From Enterobacter sp. Ag1 (GTDB taxonomy: Bacteria; Pseudomonadota; Gammaproteobacteria; Enterobacterales; Enterobacteriaceae): a stretch of DNA of 64,000 nucleotides. Location of the stretch: assembly GCA_000277545.1 (NCBI GenBank), contig AKXM01000005.1:1-64000 (forward strand). Direction: 5' to 3'. Positions 25,187 through 34,850 of this stretch are shown in pieces. A program made the translations under genes and the position numbers. The notes beneath the pieces are model-generated. The model had not been told where the DNA came from. It saw only the letters and a program-made list of their open reading frames with translations, and searched no databases. Within the stretch, counting starts at the first letter, position 1. The number at the start of each line of letters is the position of its first letter.

Positions 25187-26182
25187 TTACTGAATACTAA
25201 AAATAATTTCTGCTTTTGCCGTGAACAGGCCACCGGCAGGTGCCGTACCGTTGCCCTGGAGCAGCGTCGCTTTCCAGGCAAATTCAGCCGGACCCTGGCT
25301 GGTGATAACCCGTGAGGATTCAGAGGTGGATCCATCGACTTTCATGGTTTTGTTGTCGCCGTCGGTGATGCGGATTTTCAAGCGATCCATATTGCCGTCA
25401 GAGTCTTTGATACGAATAAAACCGCCGTCTGCCGTAGGGGTATCGGTAATCATCGACGCGGAGGCCGAGTAGGATCCATAGTCACTCTTACAGACGATGG
25501 CGAAGTCCAGGCTGCGGGTAACCCCGGCTTTTAGCAGCGTGGGCGTCACGTCGTTAAAGTCGATAGTTTTAGCGTTATCCGCAGTGCAGGCCGGGGTACT
25601 GATAATTTTCATTTCCCCGATAGAGAGGCTATGGGTGAACGACGCGGGGTTATCTGACAGGATATAGTTGTAGCCAATTTGTCCGGCGGGAAGGATGGTA
25701 TCCCCCGTCGCGGCATTGGCCAGGCGCAGGTTATTGCTGAGTTTATAAAACTCAATTCGATAAAAAGACTGCGGTGGAATATCGAGTGAACCAACCGAGC
25801 TGCCATTTGAGAAAGTCAGATAACTGGTCGACGGGAAATTACCAAACGCCGAGCCGTTGCTCGCCAGCATTTTGATGCCAATGCCCGGAATGTTGGTCGC
25901 ATAAATTTTTGTGGATGTATCCTGCCCGGACAGCGACACGGCGCGTTTGCCGTACTCTGTTCCCTTTATACAGTCGTCATAACCTACGCCAGCGCCGCCT
26001 ACCGTCGGGCTGTCATATTGGGCTATTGGCGTAGAAGTACTCACCGGCGCATCAGCGGAAATAATGATTGTCTTAGCGTCAATGGTGAGCGGCGTGGGAG
26101 TCCCGCGCGCCAGCGTACAAACGGCCCATGCGCCAGGCGACATCAGCAGCCCGGAAATCAGAAGGGTGAGTATCCTTAACAT
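25187..26182 (-). CDS. Two-domain fimbrial tip adhesin encoded within the T6SS operon
   Basis: This 331-residue exported protein has a signal peptide (1-20, ...SPGAWA) and a Ser/Thr-rich N-terminal receptor-binding region (about 21-195). A C-terminal pilin domain starts near 'STPACTADNAKTIDFNDVTP' and has the second cysteine in 'FAIVCKS' and the terminal strand '...TAKAEIIFSIQ'. The layout is that of FimH/MrpH-like adhesins of chaperone-usher pili. It starts 3 bp after the tssA stop and is followed after 18 bp by the GT60-like gene, so it is co-transcribed with T6SS genes. The four-gene chaperone-usher operon at 33363-38065 lacks an adhesin of this type, so this is its likely tip protein. Confidence 0.82.
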   Translation of the reverse strand: MLRILTLLISGLLMSPGAWAVCTLARGTPTPLTIDAKTIIISADAPVSTSTPIAQYDSPTVGGAGVGYDDCIKGTEYGKRAVSLSGQDTSTKIYATNIPGIGIKMLASNGSAFGNFPSTSYLTFSNGSSVGSLDIPPQSFYRIEFYKLSNNLRLANAATGDTILPAGQIGYNYILSDNPASFTHSLSIGEMKIISTPACTADNAKTIDFNDVTPTLLKAGVTRSLDFAIVCKSDYGSYSASASMITDTPTADGGFIRIKDSDGNMDRLKIRITDGDNKTMKVDGSTSESSRVITSQGPAEFAWKATLLQGNGTAPAGGLFTAKAEIIFSIQ

Positions 26183-26185
26183 TGT

Positions 26186-27268
26186 TTATTCCTTTTCCTG
26201 GTTCAGCATTGCGATAACTTCTGGGGGATACATTTTTTGCAGCTCGGCGAAGCTCTTGCCTATGCTTTCCTCCGCGTATTTCAGCACCGGCACCAGCGGG
26301 CTGCTTGGCTCTGCCACGGCAAACCAACTGCGGATTTCCTGCAGGCGCTGGAGCGCTTGCGCGCGCGTATTAACCCCTTTTTGCGGTTCATGCCGCGCAG
26401 GACGAGGCACCGGGACAGGAGGCTGCCAGGCCGCTTCGTCAGCCGGGACGGCTACCTGACCAGGGGGCTGCGTGGGCACAGGCTCCGGCACGCTTTCGGG
26501 GGCTTTTTCCAAAGGGAGATCTCTGGCGGGCATTTCGCTGCCAAACTCGCGGCTAAACATGCCAAGAATGCCGGACAACAGCGGCAGCTCAGGTGCCTCG
26601 TGTCCCAGCGTCTCCGCCAGGATCTGTTTTATCTGCTGCACAAAGTAATGGGCCTGCGTTAGCGGGCGAATCTCTTCTCGTGCGCTGGTGTGCCATTCGC
26701 GAATGATGGCGGCGACGGCCTCGTCCGACAGCGCACCTTCTTCTCTCGGCAGCTGATGGGCTTTTTCAAATTCTTTAACGGTAATTTGCAGCCCGGAGGC
26801 TTTGGGCAGCGGTTGGTTGCGCAGATCCGTCAGCAGACCACCAATATCCTCCAGCTCGGCGAAGGCGTTTGCCCGCAGCATTGGCTCGAACTCCCCTTCG
26901 TCAAGCAGCTGTGGATGAAGGTCGTCCGGCCAGCTTTGTAGCAGGGCAAGCAGCGCCTCCGCGCCTTCGGCCAGCGCAGACAGCCCGCGCTTACGCAGGC
27001 GGCAGCGCATCAAAATAACCACCAGGCGAACATCTTTGCTTTTTTGCAGCAGGGCCTGGCAGTCGCGTTCGGTTTCCGTCCAGTTCACCGGCTCAGCGGC
27101 TTCAACGAAGTCGCCGTATTCGGCCCCAAGCTTTGGCTGCAGGCGCGACTGCAGCATGATAAAAGCAGGATCGTAATCGAGCGCTTCGCCGCAGGGCGAG
27201 TCGCCCTGAAAGGGCTGCATCAATGACTGGTAATAGTCCGAGCAGGTCAGGCTTTCGTATTGATTCAT
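26186..27268 (-). CDS. tssA: T6SS protein TssA
   Basis: This 360-residue cytoplasmic protein has the ImpA N-terminal domain (about 15-130), with the signature 'SPCGEALDYDPAF' and 'VNWTETERDCQALLQKSKDVRLVV'. A proline-rich stretch (about 265-300) and a short helical C-terminus ('RAQALQRLQEIRSWFAVAEPSSP') follow. TssA primes and stabilises sheath and tube assembly at the baseplate. It belongs to the shorter TssA class. It lies 46 bp after tssG and is followed by the adhesin gene after 3 bp. Confidence 0.9.
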   Translation of the reverse strand: MNQYESLTCSDYYQSLMQPFQGDSPCGEALDYDPAFIMLQSRLQPKLGAEYGDFVEAAEPVNWTETERDCQALLQKSKDVRLVVILMRCRLRKRGLSALAEGAEALLALLQSWPDDLHPQLLDEGEFEPMLRANAFAELEDIGGLLTDLRNQPLPKASGLQITVKEFEKAHQLPREEGALSDEAVAAIIREWHTSAREEIRPLTQAHYFVQQIKQILAETLGHEAPELPLLSGILGMFSREFGSEMPARDLPLEKAPESVPEPVPTQPPGQVAVPADEAAWQPPVPVPRPARHEPQKGVNTRAQALQRLQEIRSWFAVAEPSSPLVPVLKYAEESIGKSFAELQKMYPPEVIAMLNQEKE

Positions 27269-27314
27269 GTGCGTGTCTTTTCATCCATGGTTACGTTCTC
27301 TTCCAGGCGAAGGG

Positions 27315-28343
27315 CTACCGGCGGTACATCTCGGGCTCAAAGCTCATCCCGAAAACGGGGGTTTCGCTGGCCTCTCTTTCCAGCCAGCTCGCATAACCCA
27401 GCTGGTGGCTGCCGTCTAACGTGGCCCGGGGCACCTGATCGGCGGCAAGCACCAGCTGCACATCCCAGGCATACTCAAAGCCGATAAAACTTCGAACCAG
27501 CTCGCGCAGCACCGCCATATCGCTGCCCCAGGGGCTGAACAGCATGTACTGAGCCAGCGTGAGCGGGCCCATCATCAGCTTGAATTTATGCTGCCGGTCG
27601 AGGACGGTATTCCCGAGGATGGCCCCGTCGCCCAGCAGCGCGGCGTAGCGGTCGTCGCCCAAAGCGGTTTGATCTTTTCCCTCAAGGAAAATCCACTGCA
27701 GCTCAAACTCTTCCATCTGCACCGGAACCTGGAAGTAGTACTCCATGGCGCCTAGCAGGCCATCAGGGTTACGTGCTTCTCGAATCAGGTGTGCGGATGA
27801 CGCCAGGCGGGCGTGAATCGGCAGCGGGGCGGGATCGAGCTCGGAGGGATCCAGCCCCACCAGGCTGCCCACGTAAAATGAAAAACGCTCGTCTTCTTTA
27901 CGATCGAGCGAGGCGGTGTCCTGCGATAAGAACCAGGCCCGATAAAACTGGCTCAGCGCCCGGTGGTGGAAGATATCCACGAAATCAATCAGCGTCGGGT
28001 CGTGCTGTTCGTAGCGGGAATAAGCCAGCTCAGAGAGGTGCAGCGGCATTGCCCCCTGGGCGCCCCAGATCCCCAGCCCAAAAAGCTGCAGTTTGATTTT
28101 GTCGTCCTGCTGATGGATGGCCGCTATCTCTCGAGGGGAGAAGGCCATGCTGGAGATCTGGCCGAGCCTGAACCGCTCCTGAGAGGGGAGAGCGGCCTTA
28201 CCCGGCGGCGGCAGGGACGGCGTGCGGGCGGCAATAGCCCGCATAATGCTGATAAATCCCGCATCCCAGGGGGCGCTGGGATCGAACCAGTTTTCCAGCC
28301 CTGGCGGTAATGACGAGGCCTGTGGCAACTTCGGGAGGGTCAT
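27315..28343 (-). CDS. tssG: T6SS baseplate protein TssG
   Basis: This 342-residue protein matches TssG/VasB. Landmarks are 'RFRLGQISSMAFSPREIA', 'GIWGAQGAMPLHLSELAY', 'DFVDIFHHRALSQFYRAW' and 'GPLTLAQYMLFSPWGS', in the family order. TssG forms the baseplate wedge with TssE, TssF and TssK. Its start overlaps the tssF stop by 4 bp, so translation is coupled. Confidence 0.94.
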   Translation of the reverse strand: MTLPKLPQASSLPPGLENWFDPSAPWDAGFISIMRAIAARTPSLPPPGKAALPSQERFRLGQISSMAFSPREIAAIHQQDDKIKLQLFGLGIWGAQGAMPLHLSELAYSRYEQHDPTLIDFVDIFHHRALSQFYRAWFLSQDTASLDRKEDERFSFYVGSLVGLDPSELDPAPLPIHARLASSAHLIREARNPDGLLGAMEYYFQVPVQMEEFELQWIFLEGKDQTALGDDRYAALLGDGAILGNTVLDRQHKFKLMMGPLTLAQYMLFSPWGSDMAVLRELVRSFIGFEYAWDVQLVLAADQVPRATLDGSHQLGYASWLEREASETPVFGMSFEPEMYRR

Positions 28344-30220
28344 AGCGCGCCTCGCCTGCCCGGGCGCGCTTTCCAGCGTGCGACAAGGCCTCGCTGCATC
28401 GAGTGCAGCTCAGTTTCGGTAAAAATATTGATGGCGGCATGCCGCGACAAATAGTTCTCCATAATCAGCCCAAACAGATAAGGGCTGACCCCGGAGAACC
28501 CTTCTTCGTCAACCGTCAGGCTACAGTTCACGCCGCGCCCGTAAACCAGCAAGCCCTCATCCGAGAGGCGGCGAACCACCGGGCGGGTCTGGCAGCCCAC
28601 GAGACTGTTAATTTGCGCCATGGACTCCAGATCGGAGGCGGTAGTGAACAGCCGCAGCATATTACGCAGCGCCTCGCCCCCTTGAGCATGGTCCATATCC
28701 GACAGCGGCAGATAGTTGAAGCTCAGCTGACGAATCAGGCGCCAGGCCGTTTCACCGAGAGCAAACGGTGAGCGGGGCGCGCTGGGCGAACTGACAAAGC
28801 GCGCGCCGTGAATGGGAACCGAGTCCGACATTGTCAGATCGAGGCTGCCGCTGCTGGTCAGCAGGCGGGGCAAATCACGATTGGTGACCATCGCATCGAC
28901 CAGCAGATAGCGAATATGCTCGCCGTAAGGTGCTTCTTGCTGATCAACCAGCGAGATAAAGATTTCAGTCCCGCTGTAGGGCGTGCGGGTATCGTATTTT
29001 CGGCTGCTGGACTCTTTGGTTCTCACCGTGCGGTTGACGGAAAAATAGCGGCCAAAGTTGCCGGTATCGCTATGGCGGGTCTGATAGAGCGGGTTAAAGG
29101 TCAGCTCTTCGCTGGTTTCGGCCTGCAGACCAAACACTTTATTGACCGAGAACACCTCATAGTCGAGAGGACGGCTGCGGTCCGGCACGATATGAAAGTT
29201 ATTGAGCGCCCGGTTGACCTCAATCCTGTCGACACGTTTAGGGAAAAGGTTAATGACGGGCGTGCAGAACAGCAGAAAGCGCGATGCGTCCAGGTGGGCG
29301 ACTAAATCCTGCGGTAACTTATTCAACAGGATAATTATCTCTACTTCATTGGTATTATTATCCGCAAAGGATTCAGCCAGCTGCGTGAGTGAGAAAAAAT
29401 AAAATCTTTCACGGCAGGAAATATATTCCTGAATCAGCGTATGACCATGAAACATATTCCACTGTAGCGGCAATAAGCTCTGATCTGGCGCCATGCCTTC
29501 AAATTTCAGCGGCTGTTCATTGATGACATGATAACGGTTTTTTTCCCGTTCTCCGCTGCGCACCACCATCGCAACGTGACTGCCGTGAAGCAGTTCGAAC
29601 GTATGAGAGACGATACGCTCATCGCCCTGGATATATATCGGCAGTTCATTCAGCCCCTTCAGTTCAGAAAAAACCAGCTCTCCCTGCAGCTTTAGTTTAA
29701 TTCGCAAAGCACCTTTTAATTGATGATGCTTAATGCGGTAATGTTCAAGGTTAGGGATATCCGGGGGGATTGAGGTCAGGCGTACCTCGGCAATTTCCAG
29801 CGGCCAAAGCGTCACATCCTGGTTATTTCTGAACTCGCAGCGGGTCATCTCACCGGGCAAAATGCGGCTATAAAAGGCGCTTTGTTTTGGGATCCTGTAG
29901 CCCTGGGTGAGATCGCCCTCGCTGAGGTTAGGCTCCAACTGCACCACCCCCATCGAGGGGGTTGGGGAGTTATAGTTCGGATAGACAATGTCCAGCAGGC
30001 GCTGGGTAAATTTGGGAAACTCAGCGTCCAGCTTTATCTGCGTTCTGGCGGATAAGAAGCAAAACGCCTCGATTAAACGCTCAACGTAAGGATCGGCAAT
30101 CTCAATGCCGTTCATCCCCAGGCGCCCGGCAATCTTGGGATGACGTTCGGCGAACTCTTGCGCCATTTCTCTGACGAAAGTTAGCTCCCGGTTGTAGTAA
30201 TCCAGAAAGTTGTGTTCCAC
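28340..30220 (-). CDS. tssF: T6SS baseplate protein TssF
   Basis: This 626-residue protein is TssF/VasA. It opens with 'LDYYNRELTFVREMAQEFAE', 'KIAGRLGMNG' and 'DPYVERLIEAFCFLSARTQIKLD', all typical. It ends with 'NIFTETELHSMQRGLVARW'. It forms the baseplate wedge with TssG. It is the first gene of the minus-strand T6SS block, diverging from clpV across a 368-bp gap. Confidence 0.95.
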   Translation of the reverse strand: MEHNFLDYYNRELTFVREMAQEFAERHPKIAGRLGMNGIEIADPYVERLIEAFCFLSARTQIKLDAEFPKFTQRLLDIVYPNYNSPTPSMGVVQLEPNLSEGDLTQGYRIPKQSAFYSRILPGEMTRCEFRNNQDVTLWPLEIAEVRLTSIPPDIPNLEHYRIKHHQLKGALRIKLKLQGELVFSELKGLNELPIYIQGDERIVSHTFELLHGSHVAMVVRSGEREKNRYHVINEQPLKFEGMAPDQSLLPLQWNMFHGHTLIQEYISCRERFYFFSLTQLAESFADNNTNEVEIIILLNKLPQDLVAHLDASRFLLFCTPVINLFPKRVDRIEVNRALNNFHIVPDRSRPLDYEVFSVNKVFGLQAETSEELTFNPLYQTRHSDTGNFGRYFSVNRTVRTKESSSRKYDTRTPYSGTEIFISLVDQQEAPYGEHIRYLLVDAMVTNRDLPRLLTSSGSLDLTMSDSVPIHGARFVSSPSAPRSPFALGETAWRLIRQLSFNYLPLSDMDHAQGGEALRNMLRLFTTASDLESMAQINSLVGCQTRPVVRRLSDEGLLVYGRGVNCSLTVDEEGFSGVSPYLFGLIMENYLSRHAAINIFTETELHSMQRGLVARWKARPGRRGAL

Positions 30221-30588
30221 TTGTCACCCTGTCAATTATTACAGCAAATATGTTTTTGCCATGCTGGAGATAAATATTTGAAGACAGAAAAAATCTTTTT
30301 TGTCGGAGGCGTTCTTCTGTTTATGAACCCGATTCTAAAAGTAAACGTTAAATTTTCGTATGCCTGCATCATGCGTTTTAGAGAATTTAAGAATGACTTC
30401 CGGGCGTAATTCTTAAAACCCGTGATGTTGGCCAGCAAGGGTTTTTATTTCAATTTTTGTTAATTACTATGCCCTCCAGGTAACGTTCCGTGATGCGCTT
30501 AATGCGTTGTTTCGGCTCTCTGATCCACGTGGATAAGTGGATGAATAAAACAATCGAATAATCGAATTAAAACAGGGCGAGTTTTATC
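30221..30588. promoter_or_regulatory. Divergent promoter region between tssF and clpV
   Basis: A 368-bp gene-free stretch, AT-rich next to tssF, should drive both T6SS blocks. A hairpin with aaaaccc (30415-30421) and gggtttt (30439-30445) followed by T residues resembles a terminator and could be a leader attenuator for the plus-strand block. I looked for a sigma-54 promoter and found no convincing TGGCAC-N5-TTGC pattern. Confidence 0.45.
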
Positions 30589-33285
30589 GTGGCGATAACC
30601 AGAAAAAACCTATTCGGTAAGCTAAATACCATCTTGTTTAAAGGCGTAGAGAGCGCCACAACGCTGTGTAAATTACGCGGTAACCCTTATGTTGAACTGG
30701 TGCACTGGTTAAATCAGATATATCAGCAGCAGGATAGCGATATTCGGCACATCATTCGGCACTTTGAGCTTGATGCGGAAATGCTGGAGCGTGATTTTTC
30801 TCAGGCGCTGACTCGCCTGCCTGCCGGGGCCAGCGCTATCTCTGATTTCTCCTATCACATTGAGCTGGCCATTGAGCGCTCGTGGGTATTTGCCAGCCTG
30901 GAATGCCATAACACTTGCATCCGCAGCGGCCATTTGCTGATTGCCCTGCTGACGACGATGGAGCTGCGCCGCGCGCTGTTCGCTATCTCTCCGGCGTTTG
31001 AAAAAATCCCTCTCGAACATTTAAGTAAGGATCTCGGGTACATCACCCGTGAGTCGGCGGAACAAAATGATTTAGCCGGTGGCGCAGCGGTGTCCGACGG
31101 GGCCGGGGTGCCTGGCGAAGCCAGCCACGCAATGGGCAGCGCTCAGGGCGGTGGGCTGGCGCAGTATTCTACCGATCTGACGGCGCTGGCGCGGGAAGGA
31201 AAAATTGATCCTGTGCTGGGGCGCGATAAAGAGATCAACACCATGGTCGATATCCTGCTGCGCCGTCGCCAGAATAACCCGCTGCTCACCGGTGAGGCCG
31301 GGGTAGGTAAAACGGCGGTTGTGGAGGGGCTTGCTCTGGCGATTGCGGCCGGGGATGTGCCGCCTTCCCTGCAAAAAGTTCGCCTGCTTACGCTGGATGT
31401 GGTTGCCCTTTCCGCAGGCGCCAGCATGAAAGGTGAGTTTGAAGCTCGCCTGAAAGCGGTGCTGGAAGAAGCGGTCAATTCGGCTGAGCCCGTCATCCTG
31501 TTTATTGACGAAGTTCATACGCTGGTGGGGGCTGGCGGTAACGCCGGAACCGGCGACGCCGCGAACCTGATGAAGCCGATGCTGGCCCGTGGTCAGCTGC
31601 GCACTATTGGCGCGACGACCTGGAGCGAATTCAAGCGTCATATTGAGAAAGATCCTGCGCTGACGCGCCGCTTCCAGGTTCTGCAGGTTGAAGAACCGTC
31701 AGAAGCGCTGGCGATTGCGATGGTGCGAGGCCTGCTGCCGGTGCTGGAGAAGCATCACGGCGTGTGGATCATGGATGAAGCTATTCGCGCCGCCGTCAGG
31801 CTCTCACACCGGTATATTCCGGCCCGCCAGCTGCCAGATAAAGCGATTAGCCTGCTGGATACCGCCTGTGCCAGGGTTGCCGTGGCACAGCACGCGCCGC
31901 CGGCCGAGCTGCAGATGCTGAAGTTCCACAGCGAGTCGGCCCAGGCCGAGCTGTCGCTGCTGGAAAAAGCCATCGGCTTTGGCAAAGAGGACGATAAGCG
32001 CAGAGAGCCTATCCAGAACGCGATTTCTGAACATGCCGAAAACGCTAAGGTTCTGGACAGCCGCTGGAGCCAGGAATGCGAGTTAGTCTCCAGCATTATC
32101 GACACGCGTCAGCAGCTTCTTGCGGCCACGGTTGAAGATACCGAAGTATCAGAAACGGAAAAGGTGGCCTATCTGCAGCAGCGTTTAGGAGAGCTTGAAA
32201 CCACGCTGAGCGAAATTCGCGGCGAGCAGCCGCTGGTGCAGGCCGAAGTGAATGCCGACGTGGTGGCTTCGATTGTGGCGAACTGGACGGGGATCCCGGT
32301 CGGGCAGGTGCTTAAAGATGACGTCAGCGCGGTGATGGAGCTGCCGCAGCGTTTGGCCGAGCGCGTTATCGGGCAGCAGTACGCGCTGGACTGCCTGAGC
32401 CAGAGCATTCAGACCGCTCGCGCAGGACTGGCGGATCCGAAAAAACCGTTTGGCGTCTTTATGCTGGTGGGGCCTTCCGGGGTGGGGAAAACCGAAACGG
32501 CTTTGGCCATTGCCAGCCAGCTGTATGGCGGTGAGCAAAACCTTATCACCATTAACATGAGCGAATACCAGGAAGCCCACACCGTCTCTTCCCTGAAGGG
32601 CTCACCTCCGGGCTACGTGGGCTACGGCGAGGGGGGCGTATTAACCGAGGCCGTCAGGCGTAAACCCTACAGCGTCATTCTGCTGGATGAAGTGGAAAAG
32701 GCGCACTCAGACGTGCACGAATTGTTTTTCCAGGTCTTTGATAAAGGATCGATGGAAGACGGTGAAGGGCGGCAAATCGACTTCCGTAATACCATTATAT
32801 TGCTAACAAGTAATACGGGGAGCGACATTATTAGCAGCGCTTGTGCGGATCCTGAAACCCTGCCGGGCGAAGAAAGTTTGCTGAAGGTTATTCAGCCTGC
32901 TTTGCTGAAAGTCTTCCCGGCAGCATTTTTAGGTCGAGTTACCGTAATACCTTATTTACCGCTGGCAACGTCTTCACTCCAGCGCATTGTTAATATTCAT
33001 CTTAATCGTATTGCCGAGCGTGCTAAGGCGAATTATGACCTTGAATTAAGCTTCAGCGAAGAACTGGTGCAGCACGTTGTGGAGCAGTGCCCGGTGGCGG
33101 AAACCGGGGCAAGGATGCTAATCCGCTTTATTGAGAAAAACATTTTGCCGAAAGTTGGCGTAGCTATCTTAAATTCGACTGGCGCAGCTGCTACACAAAA
33201 TAAAAATGTGGCCATGCGTGTGGCTTATTCACATGAGAAAGGCATTGAACTTATCCATCAAACGGAGGAATTGCCGACGACGTAA
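30589..33285 (+). CDS. clpV: T6SS sheath-recycling ATPase ClpV (TssH)
   Basis: This 898-residue double AAA+ ATPase has an N-terminal Clp repeat domain (to about 150). The first Walker A is 'GEAGVGKT' (near 236), with Walker B 'VILFIDEVHTLVGAGG'. The second Walker A is 'GPSGVGKT' (near 627), with 'SVILLDEVEKAHSDVHELFF'. The N-terminus differs from ClpB and fits ClpV. It disassembles contracted TssB/TssC sheaths. The start is GTG at 30589. Unusually, it is followed by a fimbrial operon before tssB. Confidence 0.94.
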   Translation: MAITRKNLFGKLNTILFKGVESATTLCKLRGNPYVELVHWLNQIYQQQDSDIRHIIRHFELDAEMLERDFSQALTRLPAGASAISDFSYHIELAIERSWVFASLECHNTCIRSGHLLIALLTTMELRRALFAISPAFEKIPLEHLSKDLGYITRESAEQNDLAGGAAVSDGAGVPGEASHAMGSAQGGGLAQYSTDLTALAREGKIDPVLGRDKEINTMVDILLRRRQNNPLLTGEAGVGKTAVVEGLALAIAAGDVPPSLQKVRLLTLDVVALSAGASMKGEFEARLKAVLEEAVNSAEPVILFIDEVHTLVGAGGNAGTGDAANLMKPMLARGQLRTIGATTWSEFKRHIEKDPALTRRFQVLQVEEPSEALAIAMVRGLLPVLEKHHGVWIMDEAIRAAVRLSHRYIPARQLPDKAISLLDTACARVAVAQHAPPAELQMLKFHSESAQAELSLLEKAIGFGKEDDKRREPIQNAISEHAENAKVLDSRWSQECELVSSIIDTRQQLLAATVEDTEVSETEKVAYLQQRLGELETTLSEIRGEQPLVQAEVNADVVASIVANWTGIPVGQVLKDDVSAVMELPQRLAERVIGQQYALDCLSQSIQTARAGLADPKKPFGVFMLVGPSGVGKTETALAIASQLYGGEQNLITINMSEYQEAHTVSSLKGSPPGYVGYGEGGVLTEAVRRKPYSVILLDEVEKAHSDVHELFFQVFDKGSMEDGEGRQIDFRNTIILLTSNTGSDIISSACADPETLPGEESLLKVIQPALLKVFPAAFLGRVTVIPYLPLATSSLQRIVNIHLNRIAERAKANYDLELSFSEELVQHVVEQCPVAETGARMLIRFIEKNILPKVGVAILNSTGAAATQNKNVAMRVAYSHEKGIELIHQTEELPTT

Positions 33286-33362
33286 TTTAAGAAAGTTGCA
33301 CCAGGAATTATGTATCTACTGTTTATAAAGTTTTTACTTACTGAAATATAGGGAATTATATC

Positions 33363-33896
33363 ATGCGCAATTTTAAAATGACGCTGTGCGCCATGGCTTT
33401 GGCTGCGGTATCAACTTCTGCCCTGGCGGCGGATGAAACGCAGGGGACCGTCACCTTCAACGGTCAACTGATTGCCGAAACTTGCACCATCGCCAGCGAT
33501 TCTGTCGATCGCCAGGTTCAGCTGCCAAAGGTGTCTATCCAGACCCTGAATGCCTCCGGCACAACCGCGGGTTCTAAAGGTTTTGATCTGAACGTTGAAA
33601 ACTGCCCTACCGGCATCACTCAGGTGGCTGCGCACTTCGAAGCCGTCGGCAGCAGCGGCGTAAACAGCCAGACCGGTAACCTGACCAACAGCGCGACCAC
33701 CGGTGCCGCAACCAAAGTTGAAGTTCGTCTGTACAACTCCGACGAGCAGCAGCTGAAGCTGGGCGAAACCGGTGCTCCTGCCCCTGTAACTGGCGGTAAA
33801 GCGACTATGCGTTACTACGGTGGTTACTATGCGACCGATGCCACCACCGCAGGTTTGGTTCAGGCGAAAGCTAGCTACACCCTGGCATACCCATAA
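33363..33896 (+). CDS. Major fimbrial subunit of the T6SS-embedded chaperone-usher operon
   Basis: This 177-residue pilin has a signal peptide (1-22, ...STSALA). The mature start is 'ADETQGTVTFNGQLIAETCT', paired cysteines lie in 'AETCTI' and 'VENCPT', and the C-terminal strand is '...QAKASYTLAYP'. It is a FimA-like rod subunit but distinct from the fimA at 7942. It has its own ribosome binding site (aggga) 77 bp after clpV. A strong hairpin follows at 33921-33938, as expected for a major subunit that is made in excess over the assembly proteins. Confidence 0.92.
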   Translation: MRNFKMTLCAMALAAVSTSALAADETQGTVTFNGQLIAETCTIASDSVDRQVQLPKVSIQTLNASGTTAGSKGFDLNVENCPTGITQVAAHFEAVGSSGVNSQTGNLTNSATTGAATKVEVRLYNSDEQQLKLGETGAPAPVTGGKATMRYYGGYYATDATTAGLVQAKASYTLAYP

Positions 33897-33920
33897 CAGG
33901 TTTGCTTCTAAATGAAGTGC

Positions 33921-33938
33921 GGGGCGAGCAATCGCCCC
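33921..33938 (+). terminator. Hairpin between major pilin and chaperone genes
   Basis: Perfect 7-bp GC-rich stem ggggcga/tcgcccc with a 4-base loop, 24 bp after the pilin stop codon. It likely gives partial termination or protects the pilin mRNA, raising pilin over chaperone and usher. Confidence 0.65.
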
Positions 33939-33993
33939 ATTCTTAAAACCTGCTTTCATTATCAGGTAGATGTTATACGCGCAGGGCCGTGCT

Positions 33994-34767
33994 ATGAAAT
34001 ATCAATATGCAATATTCTCAAAACTGACAGCTTTATTTATTCTCCTGCTGGCCGTCTCCCAGTCGGCGTTTTCCGGGATGACGATATCCGGTACCCGGAT
34101 TATATTTCCCGGCGGTGAAAGAGAGCAGACGGTGCGTACGACAAATAAAGGCCCGTCGCCTTTGCTGGTACAGGTTTGGGTCGATGATGGTGGTAAAAAT
34201 GACGACATTAATAAGATAAAAGTTCCTTTTACCACTACGCCGCCCGTGTATCGCGTTGATCCGGGCAAAGGGCAAAGTATCCGTCTGATATACAATGGCA
34301 TGAATCTGCCTCAGGATCGAGAATCTGTATTTTGGTTCAATATGTTAGAGATCCCGCCAATGAAAGAGGGGGCCAAAGAAACGGACCATCTGGAGCTGGC
34401 CTTCCGCACCCGAATTAAAATATTTTACCGTCCGTCGGTCTTGAAGAGCAGCAGCTCTCAGGAGATTGGTAAATTGACCTGGGAAAATCTGGGGGCAGGA
34501 AAAGGCATAAAAGTGAACAATCCTACGCCTTACCATTTCTCTTTTGATAGCGCATCGCTGATGTCCGGGACGGTAAAGCAGCCATTGGCAGTGGATATGA
34601 TCGCGCCCTTTAGCAGCAAAGTGTTTTTACCAGAAAATAAAGGTTCTGTATCGGGGGCTATTAGCGGTGCAGTCGTTCGTGTCATTAATGATTATGGCAG
34701 CGTAATTGAATATCGCTTAATTCCCGCCTCGGGAAATACCTTAACAATAGAAAGAAAGTTGCAATAA
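33994..34767 (+). CDS. Fimbrial periplasmic chaperone (T6SS-embedded operon)
   Basis: This 257-residue PapD-like chaperone has a signal peptide to about residue 25, then 'MTISGTRIIFPGGEREQTVR', 'DRESVFWFNMLEIPP' and 'LAFRTRIKIFYRPS' with the conserved Arg and Lys that hold the pilin C-terminus. ATG 33994 follows 'caggg' and gives a normal signal peptide. An in-frame ATG at 33970 would add eight residues. It should serve the pilins at 33363 and 37478 and the adhesin at 25187. Confidence 0.93.
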   Translation: MKYQYAIFSKLTALFILLLAVSQSAFSGMTISGTRIIFPGGEREQTVRTTNKGPSPLLVQVWVDDGGKNDDINKIKVPFTTTPPVYRVDPGKGQSIRLIYNGMNLPQDRESVFWFNMLEIPPMKEGAKETDHLELAFRTRIKIFYRPSVLKSSSSQEIGKLTWENLGAGKGIKVNNPTPYHFSFDSASLMSGTVKQPLAVDMIAPFSSKVFLPENKGSVSGAISGAVVRVINDYGSVIEYRLIPASGNTLTIERKLQ

Positions 34768-34850
34768 ATTTCATCGGTTTTTCAACTGAGCCAGAAATGC
34801 TTTTTATTTAAGGCCGGATAGCCACGCTTTGTGGTCAGGGAGTCAGGGAC

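Noticed and set aside
30212..30409. 65-codon frame between tssF and clpV
   Set aside because: Starts inside tssF on the other strand, has no family features and lies in the divergent promoter region.
30400..30588. Sigma-54 promoter for the T6SS
   Set aside because: No TGGCAC-N5-TTGC pattern with correct spacing was found.
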